A stretch of DNA of 15,674 bases from JAAFIP01 sp031428975 (GCA_031428975.1 JANOYR010000245.1:1-15674), one strand, 5' to 3'; shown: positions 1 to 6,382, counted from the first letter of the stretch. The notes: generated by a model from the letters alone, not told the origin. Made by a program: numbers and translations.

Positions 1-21
1 TACCGCAAATCGGGTCGGACG
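1..21. repeat. Edge copy of a repeat also found at 8553-8572
   Basis: The first 21 bases match 8553-8572 at 20 positions, with one extra G in the G-run here (CAAATCGGG against CAAATCGG). A match this long between two places in 15.7 kb is unlikely by chance. At 8553 it forms part of a 94-bp inverted-repeat element. Here only the right-hand part is visible because the window begins inside it, so its full extent is unknown. Confidence 0.55.
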
Positions 22-59
22 GCAAAACCTATGCGGCGTTTGAACTTGTAGTTTTCTGA
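3..59 (+). CDS. Possible 3' end of a gene entering from the left edge
   Basis: A plus-strand frame is open from the window edge and ends at TGA 57-59. The 18 residues read PQIGSDGKTYAAFELVVF, which looks like a normal beta-strand protein C-terminus. It would converge on the DUF4287 gene that ends at 79. The stretch is too short to identify a family, and its first part overlaps a repeat, so it may be a chance open frame. Only the sequence upstream of the window can decide. Confidence 0.25.
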   Translation, partial: PQIGSDGKTYAAFELVVF

Positions 60-78
60 AGGCTAAGGCTGCAAATGG

Positions 79-294
79 CTACTTTTTTTGATTGGCCAAA
101 ACATGCGCCACAATGGCATTTGCATGGCCGTGCCCCATGGCGTGCACCGTTTTAAGCCAGCTCACCATTTCCATGTGTTTCATGTCTTTTAGCCCGCCCA
201 CCAGCAACAACCAATGGGCCATAGGCTGACCGTACTTTTTCTCGATGGAAGGGAAATACGAGGCTGGGCCATTGACTTTTTCTTGAGGGGGCAT
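79..294 (-). CDS. DUF4287 domain protein
   Basis: A 71-residue protein, nearly all of it a DUF4287-like domain. Visible features are a short N-terminal helix region (SYFPSIEKKYGQPMAHWLLL, about residues 12-31) and the C-terminal signature VSWLKTVHAMGHGHANAIVA at about 44-63, where the WLK...GHGHA pattern is the family hallmark. DUF4287 proteins are small, probably cytosolic and of unknown function; they occur alone or fused to DUF5655. The ATG at 294 is preceded by CTCCGAGAG, a modest ribosome site. The gene lies 122 bp downstream of the 116-aa ORF on the same strand and may be the last gene of a loose operon with it and the DUF3883 gene, but the gap is long enough for its own promoter. The family call is good; the role is unknown. 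Confidence 0.75.
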   Translation of the reverse strand: MPPQEKVNGPASYFPSIEKKYGQPMAHWLLLVGGLKDMKHMEMVSWLKTVHAMGHGHANAIVAHVLANQKK

Positions 295-416
295 GATTGA
301 ACTCTCGGAGGTTGTGGATACTCTTTACATAGAACAACAAGGCTATAGCCCAACAAACAGCTATCGTGGTGTGCCAAGCAATTGCGTTTCCGTGTCGCGC
401 GGCACAATAGCAGTCA

Positions 417-767
417 TTAGAAGACCATCACATGGTCAACGAGGTACTTGTCATCCTGTTGGACAAGTACCATCTCTGCCACGAAGTCTCCTGGCTGCTT
501 TGTGAAGCGCTGCTTCCAGATGACCGCAACAGAGTCTGGACGCCGAAAGATGGCGACAAACTCACGTTCTGCGAAGAAGCCCTTTGTGGCCTGGTAGTCC
601 TTGCAAATCCACTCGAAACGTTCTTTGGAGAGAACGCTCTTAAGGCGGTCGGTGAAATCCACGATGTGCCTGTCGTAGTCGATGACGGTTGAGGCATTCA
701 TCAAGTTATCCATGATCGGATTGGCAAACGACAAGATTTCAGTGTTTGATTTAATAGATAAATCCAT
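417..767 (-). CDS. Hypothetical protein, 116 aa, possibly NTF2-like
   Basis: I do not recognise this protein with certainty. It is 116 residues, soluble, and has no signal peptide or membrane segment. After a polar N-terminus come a helical part (residues about 24-65, with DFTDRLKSVLSKERFEWICK) and a run of predicted strands (FVAIFRRPDSVAVIWKQRF, then GDFVAEMVLVQQDDKYLVDH) to the end. This helix-then-sheet layout, with an aromatic WKQRF strand and a final DGKY-like strand, resembles small NTF2-fold/DUF3887- or DUF4019-type domains, but that is only a pattern impression. The start at 767 is supported by GTGGAG about 5 nt upstream of the ATG. The DUF3883 gene ends 83 bp upstream on the same strand, so co-transcription is possible. 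Confidence 0.6.
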   Translation of the reverse strand: MDLSIKSNTEILSFANPIMDNLMNASTVIDYDRHIVDFTDRLKSVLSKERFEWICKDYQATKGFFAEREFVAIFRRPDSVAVIWKQRFTKQPGDFVAEMVLVQQDDKYLVDHVMVF

Positions 768-850
768 GCTACTCCACTTATGAGTGCTGCCGTTTGAAAT
801 GAGGGGTACACAAAAGGCGCGGCCTTATCTGCATCTTCTCGATGGAAGGA

Positions 851-1609
851 TTAGGCGTCGTTGTTCGTGCACTCCCACGCGAGTGCATCCATTTGAAATT
901 GAGACTCGACTTGCTTCCAAGAGTACTGAAGCAAACGAGGCGATGTTCGCGCAGAGCACACAACGAAAAGACACCAATCGATCTGTTTCGTGGCAAAACG
1001 ATGTTCGTTACGTGTGAGGAAGAAGCGCGGTTCACTTGAATCAGTTCCTTTGACCTCAACGTAGACACGAGAGCCGGTCTTGCTGGCGAGAAGGTCATAC
1101 CCACGATTCTCCCGCTGGCAATCTACAACGTCGAACCCAGCTGTCTTGAGATGCCGGAGAACATACTGTACTGCGGCTTCTTCCACAGCTTTTCTGGTTT
1201 TTGAGTCGCCAAATCCGCCACCACGAATTTCGACGATCTCTGCGTCTACTCGATCGAGAACTAGAGCTCCAGCGACTGTTCCCGGTTGCCTGGTGCGGCC
1301 AAAGTGCTCCAGACCAAGTGGATCAATACGTATGTCAATAGCTCGGTATTGACATACGTATTGCCAACTGTCAACGCGACGCTTCATGTACGCCGGCACC
1401 GTGACTCCTGATCGCAAGAAGAGTTCTGCGCGACTAACGACTCGCGGTCCTTTGCCAAAAACGACAACTTCAGGGGCATCTGGATTGAGCGCTCGCTTCA
1501 GCGCAAGACCCTTGACGACGTTATCTTTGGTGCGTATGTAGTCGTCGCCACCAGCAAGCAGCTCAGCAAGCTGCTTCGTATTGACGAATTCTGGATAGAT
1601 GGTAGCCAT
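851..1609 (-). CDS. DUF3883 nuclease-like domain protein
   Basis: A 252-residue cytosolic protein with two regions. Residues about 1-120 form an N-terminal domain of unknown function (DDYIRTKDNVVKGLALKRAL, then VVVFGKGPRVVSRAELFLRS). Residues about 137-240 match DUF3883: a helix with EEAAVQYVLRHL, then ENRGYDLL (Asp172), then YVEVKGT (Glu185, Lys187), followed by RFFLTRNE and a DWCLFVV strand. The D...E-x-K arrangement fits a PD-(D/E)XK-like nuclease core, and DUF3883 domains often sit in restriction- or defence-related proteins. A DNA-acting role is therefore inferred, not shown. I chose the ATG at 1609 (MATIYPEF); the frame extends to a TTG at 1636, and neither has a strong ribosome site. 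A perfect 17-bp inverted repeat lies inside the gene and codes for about residues 83-95. Confidence 0.7.
   Translation of the reverse strand: MATIYPEFVNTKQLAELLAGGDDYIRTKDNVVKGLALKRALNPDAPEVVVFGKGPRVVSRAELFLRSGVTVPAYMKRRVDSWQYVCQYRAIDIRIDPLGLEHFGRTRQPGTVAGALVLDRVDAEIVEIRGGGFGDSKTRKAVEEAAVQYVLRHLKTAGFDVVDCQRENRGYDLLASKTGSRVYVEVKGTDSSEPRFFLTRNEHRFATKQIDWCLFVVCSARTSPRLLQYSWKQVESQFQMDALAWECTNNDA
1324..1363. repeat. Perfect 17-bp inverted repeat within a gene
   Basis: The left arm CAATACGTATGTCAATA (1324-1340) and right arm TATTGACATACGTATTG (1347-1363) are exact reverse complements separated by six bases (GCTCGG). The structure is wholly inside the DUF3883 gene and stays in frame there. It would form a long hairpin in the mRNA and could cruciform in DNA. 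It does not resemble the dispersed repeats elsewhere in the window and has no T-run, so a terminator is unlikely. Confidence 0.95.
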
Positions 1610-1956
1610 TGATGTACGACACCTAACCTGTTGCAAACCGCAAAACCTGCAAAAGAATCTGGCGACTGCGGTGTATATACATTTTTTAAAACCTTTGAAA
1701 GTGGCTTGGGTATTAGGTCTCAGCTTTATATCTGAATATACGCACAGTCATGAAGCCTCCCATGAAACCAAGCAGCGTTATTAAGAATAAGTTTGCTAGT
1801 TACAACTATAGACGAAGTATTGAGGTTTAACTTTTCTTTGACCAATTTTTCAAATATGCTATAAAAATAGCAGCGTACTATGACTATAGTACGGTGACAT
1901 TGCCACTTTTATTGGGCGGATTCAAGCACGAAGTACGCCACTCGGCAGCTGCTGAT
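1610..1956. other. AT-rich intergenic region upstream of the DUF3883 gene
   Basis: This stretch of about 350 bases is visibly richer in A and T than the flanking genes and has no convincing gene. It should hold the promoter of the minus-strand DUF3883 gene, but I see no clear -35/-10 pair. Its main content is repeat copy A (1842-1910). A plus-strand frame at 1599-1784 has neither a recognisable product nor a ribosome site. The AT-richness suits recently acquired DNA or a regulatory spacer. Confidence 0.5.
1842..1910 (+). repeat. Dispersed palindromic repeat, copy A
   Basis: Matches copy B (3152-3220) at 58 of 69 positions without gaps, in the same orientation. It contains the hairpin GCTAT-AAAA-ATAGC (1858-1871), a second hairpin GTACTAT-GACT-ATAGTAC (1875-1892), and the conserved tail GGTGACATTGCCACTTTT (1893-1910). 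The second palindrome is special to this copy. Confidence 0.85.
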
Positions 1957-2208
1957 TCATGATTGCGACTTGTCACTCCGTTTTTTTGACCGCACGCGCG
2001 TCCAAAGCCAAACCCCGCTGGCAACAACCACCAGAAAGCCCAACATGAACACGGCGTTGATTTTTGCGGCCTTTGCAGCTTGGTAGACCAGCAGTTCTGC
2101 GGTTGGGTCTTGATAAGGAAGCGCATTGCCCGCGCCGTAGAGGAATGCGCCCAGCATGACGAGCAAACCGAGTGCTAAAAGACACCAAGGGGCATATTTT
2201 TTTAACAT
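1957..2208 (-). CDS. Small two-span membrane protein, 83 aa
   Basis: Not recognised as a named family. The protein has two hydrophobic segments, about residues 8-26 (WCLLALGLLVMLGAFLYGAG) and 52-70 (AVFMLGFLVVVASGVWLW), joined by a polar loop (PYQDPTAELLVYQAAKAAK). A basic, serine-rich tail (TRVRSKKRSDKSQS) probably faces the cytoplasm. The start is the ATG at 2208; no good ribosome site precedes it. Its composition, with two well-formed membrane spans and a positive-inside tail, supports a real gene more than a chance frame. It lies 72 bp downstream of higA on the same strand. No function can be assigned. Confidence 0.6.
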   Translation of the reverse strand: MLKKYAPWCLLALGLLVMLGAFLYGAGNALPYQDPTAELLVYQAAKAAKINAVFMLGFLVVVASGVWLWTRVRSKKRSDKSQS

Positions 2209-2280
2209 TGAGGTTAAAGCGAACGTTGACGGTCTATCGGGGTTTGATCTGTGCAGAGTCGTTTAGCCTCAACTAGCGCT

Positions 2281-2706
2281 TTATAGAAACACCGCAGCCG
2301 ACACACCATAGCGCACTGCCAGTGCCTTGGCTTGGCGGGCGTTGATGGGGCGTTTGGCATTCAAAATATCACTTACTGCGGATTGCCCGCCTAGCTCTGC
2401 GGCCAAATCGCTTTGTTTGGCGCCATGCTGCGCCATTAAAAAACGCAGCACTTCATGCGGCGCTGCATCGGGCAAGCGGTGGTGCATGTCATCATAATCT
2501 TGCACCATTTGCCCCACCAGATCAAGCAGCCCCGCCAGCTCGTGCGCTTCGTTGTCGCCCACCACATCCAGCAAGCTGTTCATGAACGCCACCGCGCGGT
2601 CATAGGCAACTTCGTCATGAATGGTGCCCAGCTGAACAGGCAGCGTGCGCTGAAAAGCCAGCCAAGCGGGCGCTATGGCGGCGGGGTTAATGGCGAGTGG
2701 CGTCAT
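2281..2706 (-). CDS. higA: HigA-type antitoxin / XRE-family regulator
   Basis: A 141-residue antitoxin of the HigA class of type II toxin-antitoxin systems, which bind and neutralise HigB mRNA interferases and repress their own operon. The N-terminal about 80 residues are helical and acidic (LLDLVGQMVQDYDDMHHRLP). Residues about 84-141 form the HTH_XRE domain: EVLRFLMAQHGAKQSDLAAE, then GGQSAVSDILNAKRPINARQ, and the usual ending ALAVRYGVSAAVFL. The length is normal, so the antitoxin appears complete. Its ATG at 2706 overlaps the stop of the upstream toxin remnant in ATGA, the normal higB-higA coupling. Because that toxin has lost its 5' half, this is now probably an orphan antitoxin, and its original promoter is likely gone. 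Confidence 0.85.
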   Translation of the reverse strand: MTPLAINPAAIAPAWLAFQRTLPVQLGTIHDEVAYDRAVAFMNSLLDVVGDNEAHELAGLLDLVGQMVQDYDDMHHRLPDAAPHEVLRFLMAQHGAKQSDLAAELGGQSAVSDILNAKRPINARQAKALAVRYGVSAAVFL

Positions 2707-2858
2707 GGCTTGTTACTCCTGTAGGTTTTGCACCAGCGGTCATAGGCGGCATGGGTAAGCACATCTCGAATATAGAGCTTTTGCCGATTAAAGTGCAGTA
2801 CAGCAATTACTCGATAATGAACGGATAACGGAAATAGCAGCAACAGCGATTGCGACAT
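2703..2858 (-). pseudogene. higB: Truncated HigB-family toxin, C-terminal part only
   Basis: Read on the minus strand just before higA, the frame gives HYRVIAVLHFNRQKL followed by YIRDVLTHAAYDRW and a short basic tail, ending at TGA 2703-2705. This is the C-terminal signature of HigB mRNA interferases (YR-V-A-x-x-F ... YIRFVGTH-x-EYD). Only about 38 residues are toxin-like; family members are about 95-105 residues, so roughly 60 are missing. The homology stops at about 2819. Upstream in the same frame are 13 unrelated residues from an ATG at 2858, then a stop. The missing part would carry much of the RNase fold, so the remnant should be inactive. Deletion or insertion at about 2815-2822 is the likely cause. 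Confidence 0.8.
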
Positions 2859-2988
2859 AGAGCAAGACGAATAAGGCCGCTAACCCAACAGACTGACGGC
2901 GAGACCAAATAAGCGCAACCATGCCGAGTACGACGATAGCTGCGACTGAGAGTTGCAAAGCTAGACCGAGCGGTTGCGCGTGTTTCAT
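2788..2988 (-). CDS. Small hydrophobic membrane protein, 66 aa
   Basis: Not recognised. From the ATG at 2988 (MKHAQPLG) the protein has two membrane spans, about residues 9-28 (ALQLSVAAIVVLGMVALIWS) and 33-53 (SVGLAALFVLLYVAIAVAAI), separated by a short basic turn (RRQ). A TTG at 3000 could add four residues. The last residues (about SSNCCTAL) are read from DNA that in another frame codes for the HigB remnant, so the original C-terminus may have been lost at the same junction and replaced by an accidental tail. It is therefore either a small complete gene or a gene broken by the event that truncated higB. Confidence 0.45.
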   Translation of the reverse strand: MKHAQPLGLALQLSVAAIVVLGMVALIWSRRQSVGLAALFVLLYVAIAVAAISVIRSLSSNCCTAL

Positions 2989-3151
2989 GCGGAATACCAA
3001 GCCCGCAAAAGCTTAGCAAACGCTAGTGGGTTGAAACTCCAAAGCTGACGCAGGGTCACAACTGTGGCGGTGCATGAGTGAACTTGAGCGGTCATTCACT
3101 AAACTTTAATTCAAAATACGCCACAAAACCAGCAACAGAATTTGATTTTTG

Positions 3152-3220
3152 CCAATATTGCAAAAATACTATAAAAATAGTAGCAAACTATGACCATAAA
3201 ACCGTGACATTGCCACTTTT
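3152..3220 (+). repeat. Dispersed palindromic repeat, copy B
   Basis: Direct repeat of copy A (58 of 69 identical, no gaps) about 1.3 kb away. The hairpin is TACTAT-AAAA-ATAGTA (3167-3182). The conserved tail is ACTATGACCATAAAACC (3187-3203) followed by GTGACATTGCCACTTTT. It lies in the roughly 300-bp intergenic stretch 2989-3286, which otherwise shows no gene. Confidence 0.85.
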
Positions 3221-3286
3221 TTCCTACAAGAATTCGGTCACGCCAGAAGCCTCTGCGCCCCAACCACCCAGCCTGTGACACCAAAT

Positions 3287-4072
3287 TCATGTAGCTTTTT
3301 TACCCGATGTCACCGTTAAATGGTCTTTTCTAGCTATAGAAACCGGAGCGTTAGCAAAACTTGGGGCTTTCTTCCAATGCGCCTCTAGCAGCCGCGCTCC
3401 GTGCACCTTTTTCACCGCCACCACGCAATAGGCTGCTCCCAAAATCGGCCACCAGCGCAGGCCTAAGCGGTTCACCCAGTCTAGGCGCTGCAACCAAGGC
3501 TGGGTGCGCACGGCGGGTTGGTACACCCCAAAATTGGACGATTCCACCTCAAAGCTGAGCAAACGCAGCCAGTCGCGCAGCCGCCAATAGCCAATAAAGT
3601 TACCGCCCTCGGGCAAATACAGCTGGCCAAAGCCCAAGCGCTGGTACCAGCGGGCGCGCTGCTGCGCCCAGCCCCACAGGCTAGCGGGGTTAAGCCCACA
3701 CACCACCACCCGCCCCTCGGGCACCAACACCCGCGCCACCTCACGCAGGGTGGCGTGGGGGTCGGGGCTAAATTCTAGGGTGTGGGGCAAGACCAGCAAA
3801 TCTAAGCTGGCAGAGGCAAAGGGCAAAGCCGCAAAGTCGGTCACCAATTGCGCCTGCACCCCACTGGCATCGGCGCTTTGCCCCAGCGCCAGCCATTGGT
3901 GGGGCATGCGGTTGGCCGCCAAGCCCGCTATTTCGGGCAAACCCAGCTGCAAAGCGTGGTAACCAAACACATCGGCCACCGCCGCGTCCAGCTGCGCACG
4001 CTCCCACGCCAGCAGCACTTGCCCCGCCGGACTGCCCAACCATGCATGTAAACCTATAATTTGACTCTCCAT
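3287..4072 (-). CDS. YafS-like SAM-dependent methyltransferase
   Basis: A 261-residue putative SAM-dependent methyltransferase of the Methyltransf_11/YafS type. It opens with WLGSPAGQVLLAWERAQLD (residues 11-29) and GYHALQLGLPE (37-47), typical of the family found beside gloB. The core has TDFAALPFASASLDLLVLPH (78-97), then EF with DPHATLREVARVLVPEGRVV (about 104-123) and VCGLNPASLWGW. The glycine-rich SAM motif I is not obvious, as in other members of this group. The target is unknown. Neighbouring gloB and mltD reproduce the E. coli mltD-gloB-yafS order. The ATG at 4072 gives the normal N-terminus and overlaps the divergent gloB ATG. The last about 13 residues (about ARKDHLTVTSGKK) are encoded by repeat copy D and are probably not ancestral. 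Confidence 0.8.
   Translation of the reverse strand: MESQIIGLHAWLGSPAGQVLLAWERAQLDAAVADVFGYHALQLGLPEIAGLAANRMPHQWLALGQSADASGVQAQLVTDFAALPFASASLDLLVLPHTLEFSPDPHATLREVARVLVPEGRVVVCGLNPASLWGWAQQRARWYQRLGFGQLYLPEGGNFIGYWRLRDWLRLLSFEVESSNFGVYQPAVRTQPWLQRLDWVNRLGLRWWPILGAAYCVVAVKKVHGARLLEAHWKKAPSFANAPVSIARKDHLTVTSGKKAT
3304..3342 (-). repeat. Dispersed palindromic repeat, copy D (in coding end)
   Basis: Read on the minus strand: hairpin TTTCTA-GCTA-TAGAAA (3327-3342), then GACCATTTAACGGTGACATC (3324-3305). The tail matches the family (GACCAT, GTGACAT). It is inverted relative to copy B, about 85 bp away, and codes for the C-terminal residues of the methyltransferase. Confidence 0.65.
4055..4060 (+). 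promoter_or_regulatory. Possible -10 box for gloB
   Basis: A perfect TATAAT lies 11 bases before the gloB ATG, inside the 5' coding part of the divergent methyltransferase gene. No good -35 box sits 16-18 bp upstream. If it is used, the gloB transcript would have a leader of about 5 nt or none, which fits the lack of a ribosome site before the ATG. This is inference from sequence only. Confidence 0.3.
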
Positions 4073-4883
4073 GACACATTCAATTCCAACACTGGCGCTC
4101 CTTGCGCTGCCCGCTTTCAACGACAACTACCTGTGGCTGCTGCACAATGGCACGCAGGCCTTGGTGGTAGACCCTGGTGACGCAGCCCCCGTGCAGGCAG
4201 CGTTGACGCAATATGGGCTGACTTTAAGCGATATTTTGATCACCCACCACCACGCTGACCATGTGGGCGGTGTGGATACGCTGCGCAATGCCACGGGGGC
4301 GCGGGTTTGGGGGCCAGCGTTTGAGACCATTCCCGAACCCGTCACCCGATTGTCAGAGGGCGAAAGCTGCACGGCACTGGGCTTGACTTTTGATGTGATT
4401 GACGTGCCGGGCCACACGGCAGGGCATATTGCGTATTTTTGCCGCGATGTGGCGCTGCACTTTGAAAGCCGCGCATCCCAAGCGCCCCTGCTATTTTGCG
4501 GCGACACTTTGTTTTCTGGGGGCTGCGGCAGATTGTTTGAAGGTAGCCCCGCGCAAATGCTGGCCTCGCTAGACAAGCTCGCCGCCCTACCTGGGAATAC
4601 CCGCGTTTGCTGCACCCACGAATACACTTTAAGCAATTTGCGCTTTGCCGTGGCGGTTGAGCCCGATAATACGCAGCTGGCCGATTACCAAGCGCACTGC
4701 ATTGACTTGCGTGCCGCCAAGCAAATCACCCTTCCCTCGTCTATTGCCCAAGAGCGGGCAATTAACCCTTTTTTACGCAGCCGCAGCCCTGCTGTGGTGG
4801 CGGCAGCCCTCGCCCGCAATCCGCAAGGAGCGGACGAGGTCGGCATTTTTGCCACAATCCGCGAATGGAAAAACACTTTCTGA
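4071..4883 (+). CDS. gloB: Hydroxyacylglutathione hydrolase (glyoxalase II)
   Basis: GloB hydrolyses S-D-lactoylglutathione to D-lactate and glutathione, the second step of methylglyoxal detoxification in the cytosol. The 270-residue protein has the metallo-beta-lactamase fold with both metal sites visible: THHHADH (His59, His61, Asp63, His64), PGHTAGH (His115), FCGDTLFSGGCGR (Asp145) and CTHEYT (His183). It begins LPAFNDNYLWLLHN and ends with the family's INPFLR region near residues 228-233. It is slightly longer than typical members (about 250-260), partly through an insertion near residues 130-140. The ATG at 4071 shares two bases with the start of the opposite methyltransferase, and the stop TGA overlaps the ATG of mltD (TGATG), so gloB-mltD form an operon. 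Confidence 0.95.
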   Translation: MTHSIPTLALLALPAFNDNYLWLLHNGTQALVVDPGDAAPVQAALTQYGLTLSDILITHHHADHVGGVDTLRNATGARVWGPAFETIPEPVTRLSEGESCTALGLTFDVIDVPGHTAGHIAYFCRDVALHFESRASQAPLLFCGDTLFSGGCGRLFEGSPAQMLASLDKLAALPGNTRVCCTHEYTLSNLRFAVAVEPDNTQLADYQAHCIDLRAAKQITLPSSIAQERAINPFLRSRSPAVVAAALARNPQGADEVGIFATIREWKNTF

Positions 4884-6382
4884 TGCAATCACTTCAATTT
4901 TTTGGCTTTACGCGCCGCAATGCCGCGCTGCTTGCGCTGGCTCTGAGCGCCGTCTTGGCAGGCTGCGCCACCACCGCCCCCCCCATCCCTGCATCGCTCG
5001 GCCCCTCATTGGTGGTAACCCCTGCCGAAAAGCCCATGGCTCCTGCGCCAGCCGTTGCAAAAGCGAGCCCTAGCTTTGCAACGCCCAGCGCGGCGGTACA
5101 AGCTATTTCGGCGGCGCAAGCCACCAGCCGCGTGGTGGCCCAGCTCACGCCTGCCGACGACATGTGGGAGCGTATTCGCCGTGGCTTTGCCATGCCCGAG
5201 CTGCAAACCGAGCTCGTGCGCGGCCAAGAGCAGTGGTATGCCAGCAAACCCGAATACATTGGCCGCATGACCGAGCGTTCGCGCAAATACCTGTTTCATA
5301 TTGTTGAAGAGCTAGAGCGGCGCAACATGCCCAGTGAGCTGGCGCTGCTGCCCTTTATTGAAAGCGCTTTTAACCCTACGGCCATGTCCAGTGCCAAAGC
5401 CTCGGGTATTTGGCAATTCATGCCCAGCACGGGGCGGTATTTTGAGCTCAAGCAAAATGTCTTTCGTGACGACCGGCGCGATGTGCAAGCCTCAACCCGC
5501 GCGGCACTGGACTATTTGCAAAAACTGCACGGCATGTTTGGCGACTGGCATTTGGCCTTGGCCGCCTACAACTGGGGTGAAGGCTCGGTGGGCCGCGCGA
5601 TTGCCAAAAACAAAAGGGCGGGCCTTGGCACAGCGTATACCGACTTGGTGATGCCCAAGGAAACACAGTTTTATGTGCCCAAACTGCAAGCGGTAAAAAA
5701 CATTGTGGCCAACCCACAGCAGTTCAAAGCCAACTTGCCCGACATTGGCAACCACCCGTATTTTCAGTCGGTGCAGGTCACCCGTGACATTGACGTGGCT
5801 TTGGCCACCAAGCTGGCCGAAATTAAGCTCGAAGACTTCAAGTCGCTCAACCCCTCGGCCAACAAACCCGTGATCTTGGCGTCGGGCACGCCGCAAATAT
5901 TGCTGCCTTGGGACAACGCCGCCGTATTCACAAACAATTTGGCAGCCCACAAAGGCCAACTCGCCAGCTGGACGGCATGGACCGCGCCCAGCACGCTGAA
6001 AGTGGCCGAAGCTGCCAAACGGGTGGGCATGTCAGAGTCAGAGCTGCGCAGTATCAACAACATACCGCCCAAAATGCTGATTAAACAGGGCTCTACCCTG
6101 CTGGTGCCCCGCTCAGTGCGGGTTGAAAAAGACGTGCCGGTGCATGTGGCCGACCACGGCCAAGTCAGTTTAGCGCCTGAGGTGGTGTTGCGCAAAACCA
6201 GTGTGCGTGCGGGTAAAAACGACAGCGTGGCCAGCATTGCCAGCCGCTACAAGCTCAGCGCGGCCAGCGTGGCGCAGTGGAACAAGGTTTCGGCCAGTGC
6301 TTCGTTTAAAAAGGGCCAGTCAGTGGTGGTGTATTTGCCCGGCAGGGCTTCCAAAGCGGTGGTGCGCAAAAAGCGGCGTTAG
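4883..6382 (+). CDS. mltD: Membrane-bound lytic transglycosylase D
   Basis: A lipoprotein lytic transglycosylase that cleaves peptidoglycan glycan strands, leaving 1,6-anhydromuramic ends. It should be anchored in the outer membrane facing the periplasm. From the ATG at 4883 (499 aa) there is a basic signal peptide (FTRRNAALLALALSAVLAGC) with lipobox LAGC and lipidated Cys28. Next come an Ala/Pro-rich linker and the SLT domain at about 130-270: ELALLPFIESAFNP with catalytic Glu160, then SGIWQFMPSTGRYF and AAYNWGEGSVGRA. Two LysM-like repeats follow, at about 370-410 (degenerate) and 440-486 (TSVRAGKNDSVASIASRYKL ... WNK). A basic tail (VVRKKRR) ends the protein. A second ATG at 4865 is possible, but the 4883 start overlaps the gloB stop and suits coupling. 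mltD beside gloB is conserved in E. coli. Confidence 0.93.
   Translation: MQSLQFFGFTRRNAALLALALSAVLAGCATTAPPIPASLGPSLVVTPAEKPMAPAPAVAKASPSFATPSAAVQAISAAQATSRVVAQLTPADDMWERIRRGFAMPELQTELVRGQEQWYASKPEYIGRMTERSRKYLFHIVEELERRNMPSELALLPFIESAFNPTAMSSAKASGIWQFMPSTGRYFELKQNVFRDDRRDVQASTRAALDYLQKLHGMFGDWHLALAAYNWGEGSVGRAIAKNKRAGLGTAYTDLVMPKETQFYVPKLQAVKNIVANPQQFKANLPDIGNHPYFQSVQVTRDIDVALATKLAEIKLEDFKSLNPSANKPVILASGTPQILLPWDNAAVFTNNLAAHKGQLASWTAWTAPSTLKVAEAAKRVGMSESELRSINNIPPKMLIKQGSTLLVPRSVRVEKDVPVHVADHGQVSLAPEVVLRKTSVRAGKNDSVASIASRYKLSAASVAQWNKVSASASFKKGQSVVVYLPGRASKAVVRKKRR

Noticed and set aside
432..692. Plus-strand frame opposite the 116-aa gene
   Set aside because: The minus-strand frame has a ribosome site and a regular helix-strand pattern; the plus-strand reading lacks a start signal and is most likely a shadow.
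2209..2280. Possible integron attC site in the gap with GTTAAAGC and TCAAC ends
   Set aside because: The core sites do not fit the RYYYAAC/GTTRRRY pattern and no matching internal arms or integrase gene were found, so a cassette array is not supported.
3078..3278. Plus-strand open frame of 66 codons
   Set aside because: Most of it runs through repeat copy B; the composition is not protein-like and no ribosome site or family pattern is seen.
4645..5073. Plus-strand frame of 142 codons across the gloB-mltD junction
   Set aside because: It is out of frame with both well-identified genes and rich in Arg, Ala and Pro, as expected for a shadow in GC-rich DNA.
5776..5795. CCCGTGACATTG inside mltD, like the tail of the dispersed repeats
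   Set aside because: There is no hairpin or ATGACC block next to it, and it codes for the conserved protein part VTRDIDVA, so a chance match is more likely.
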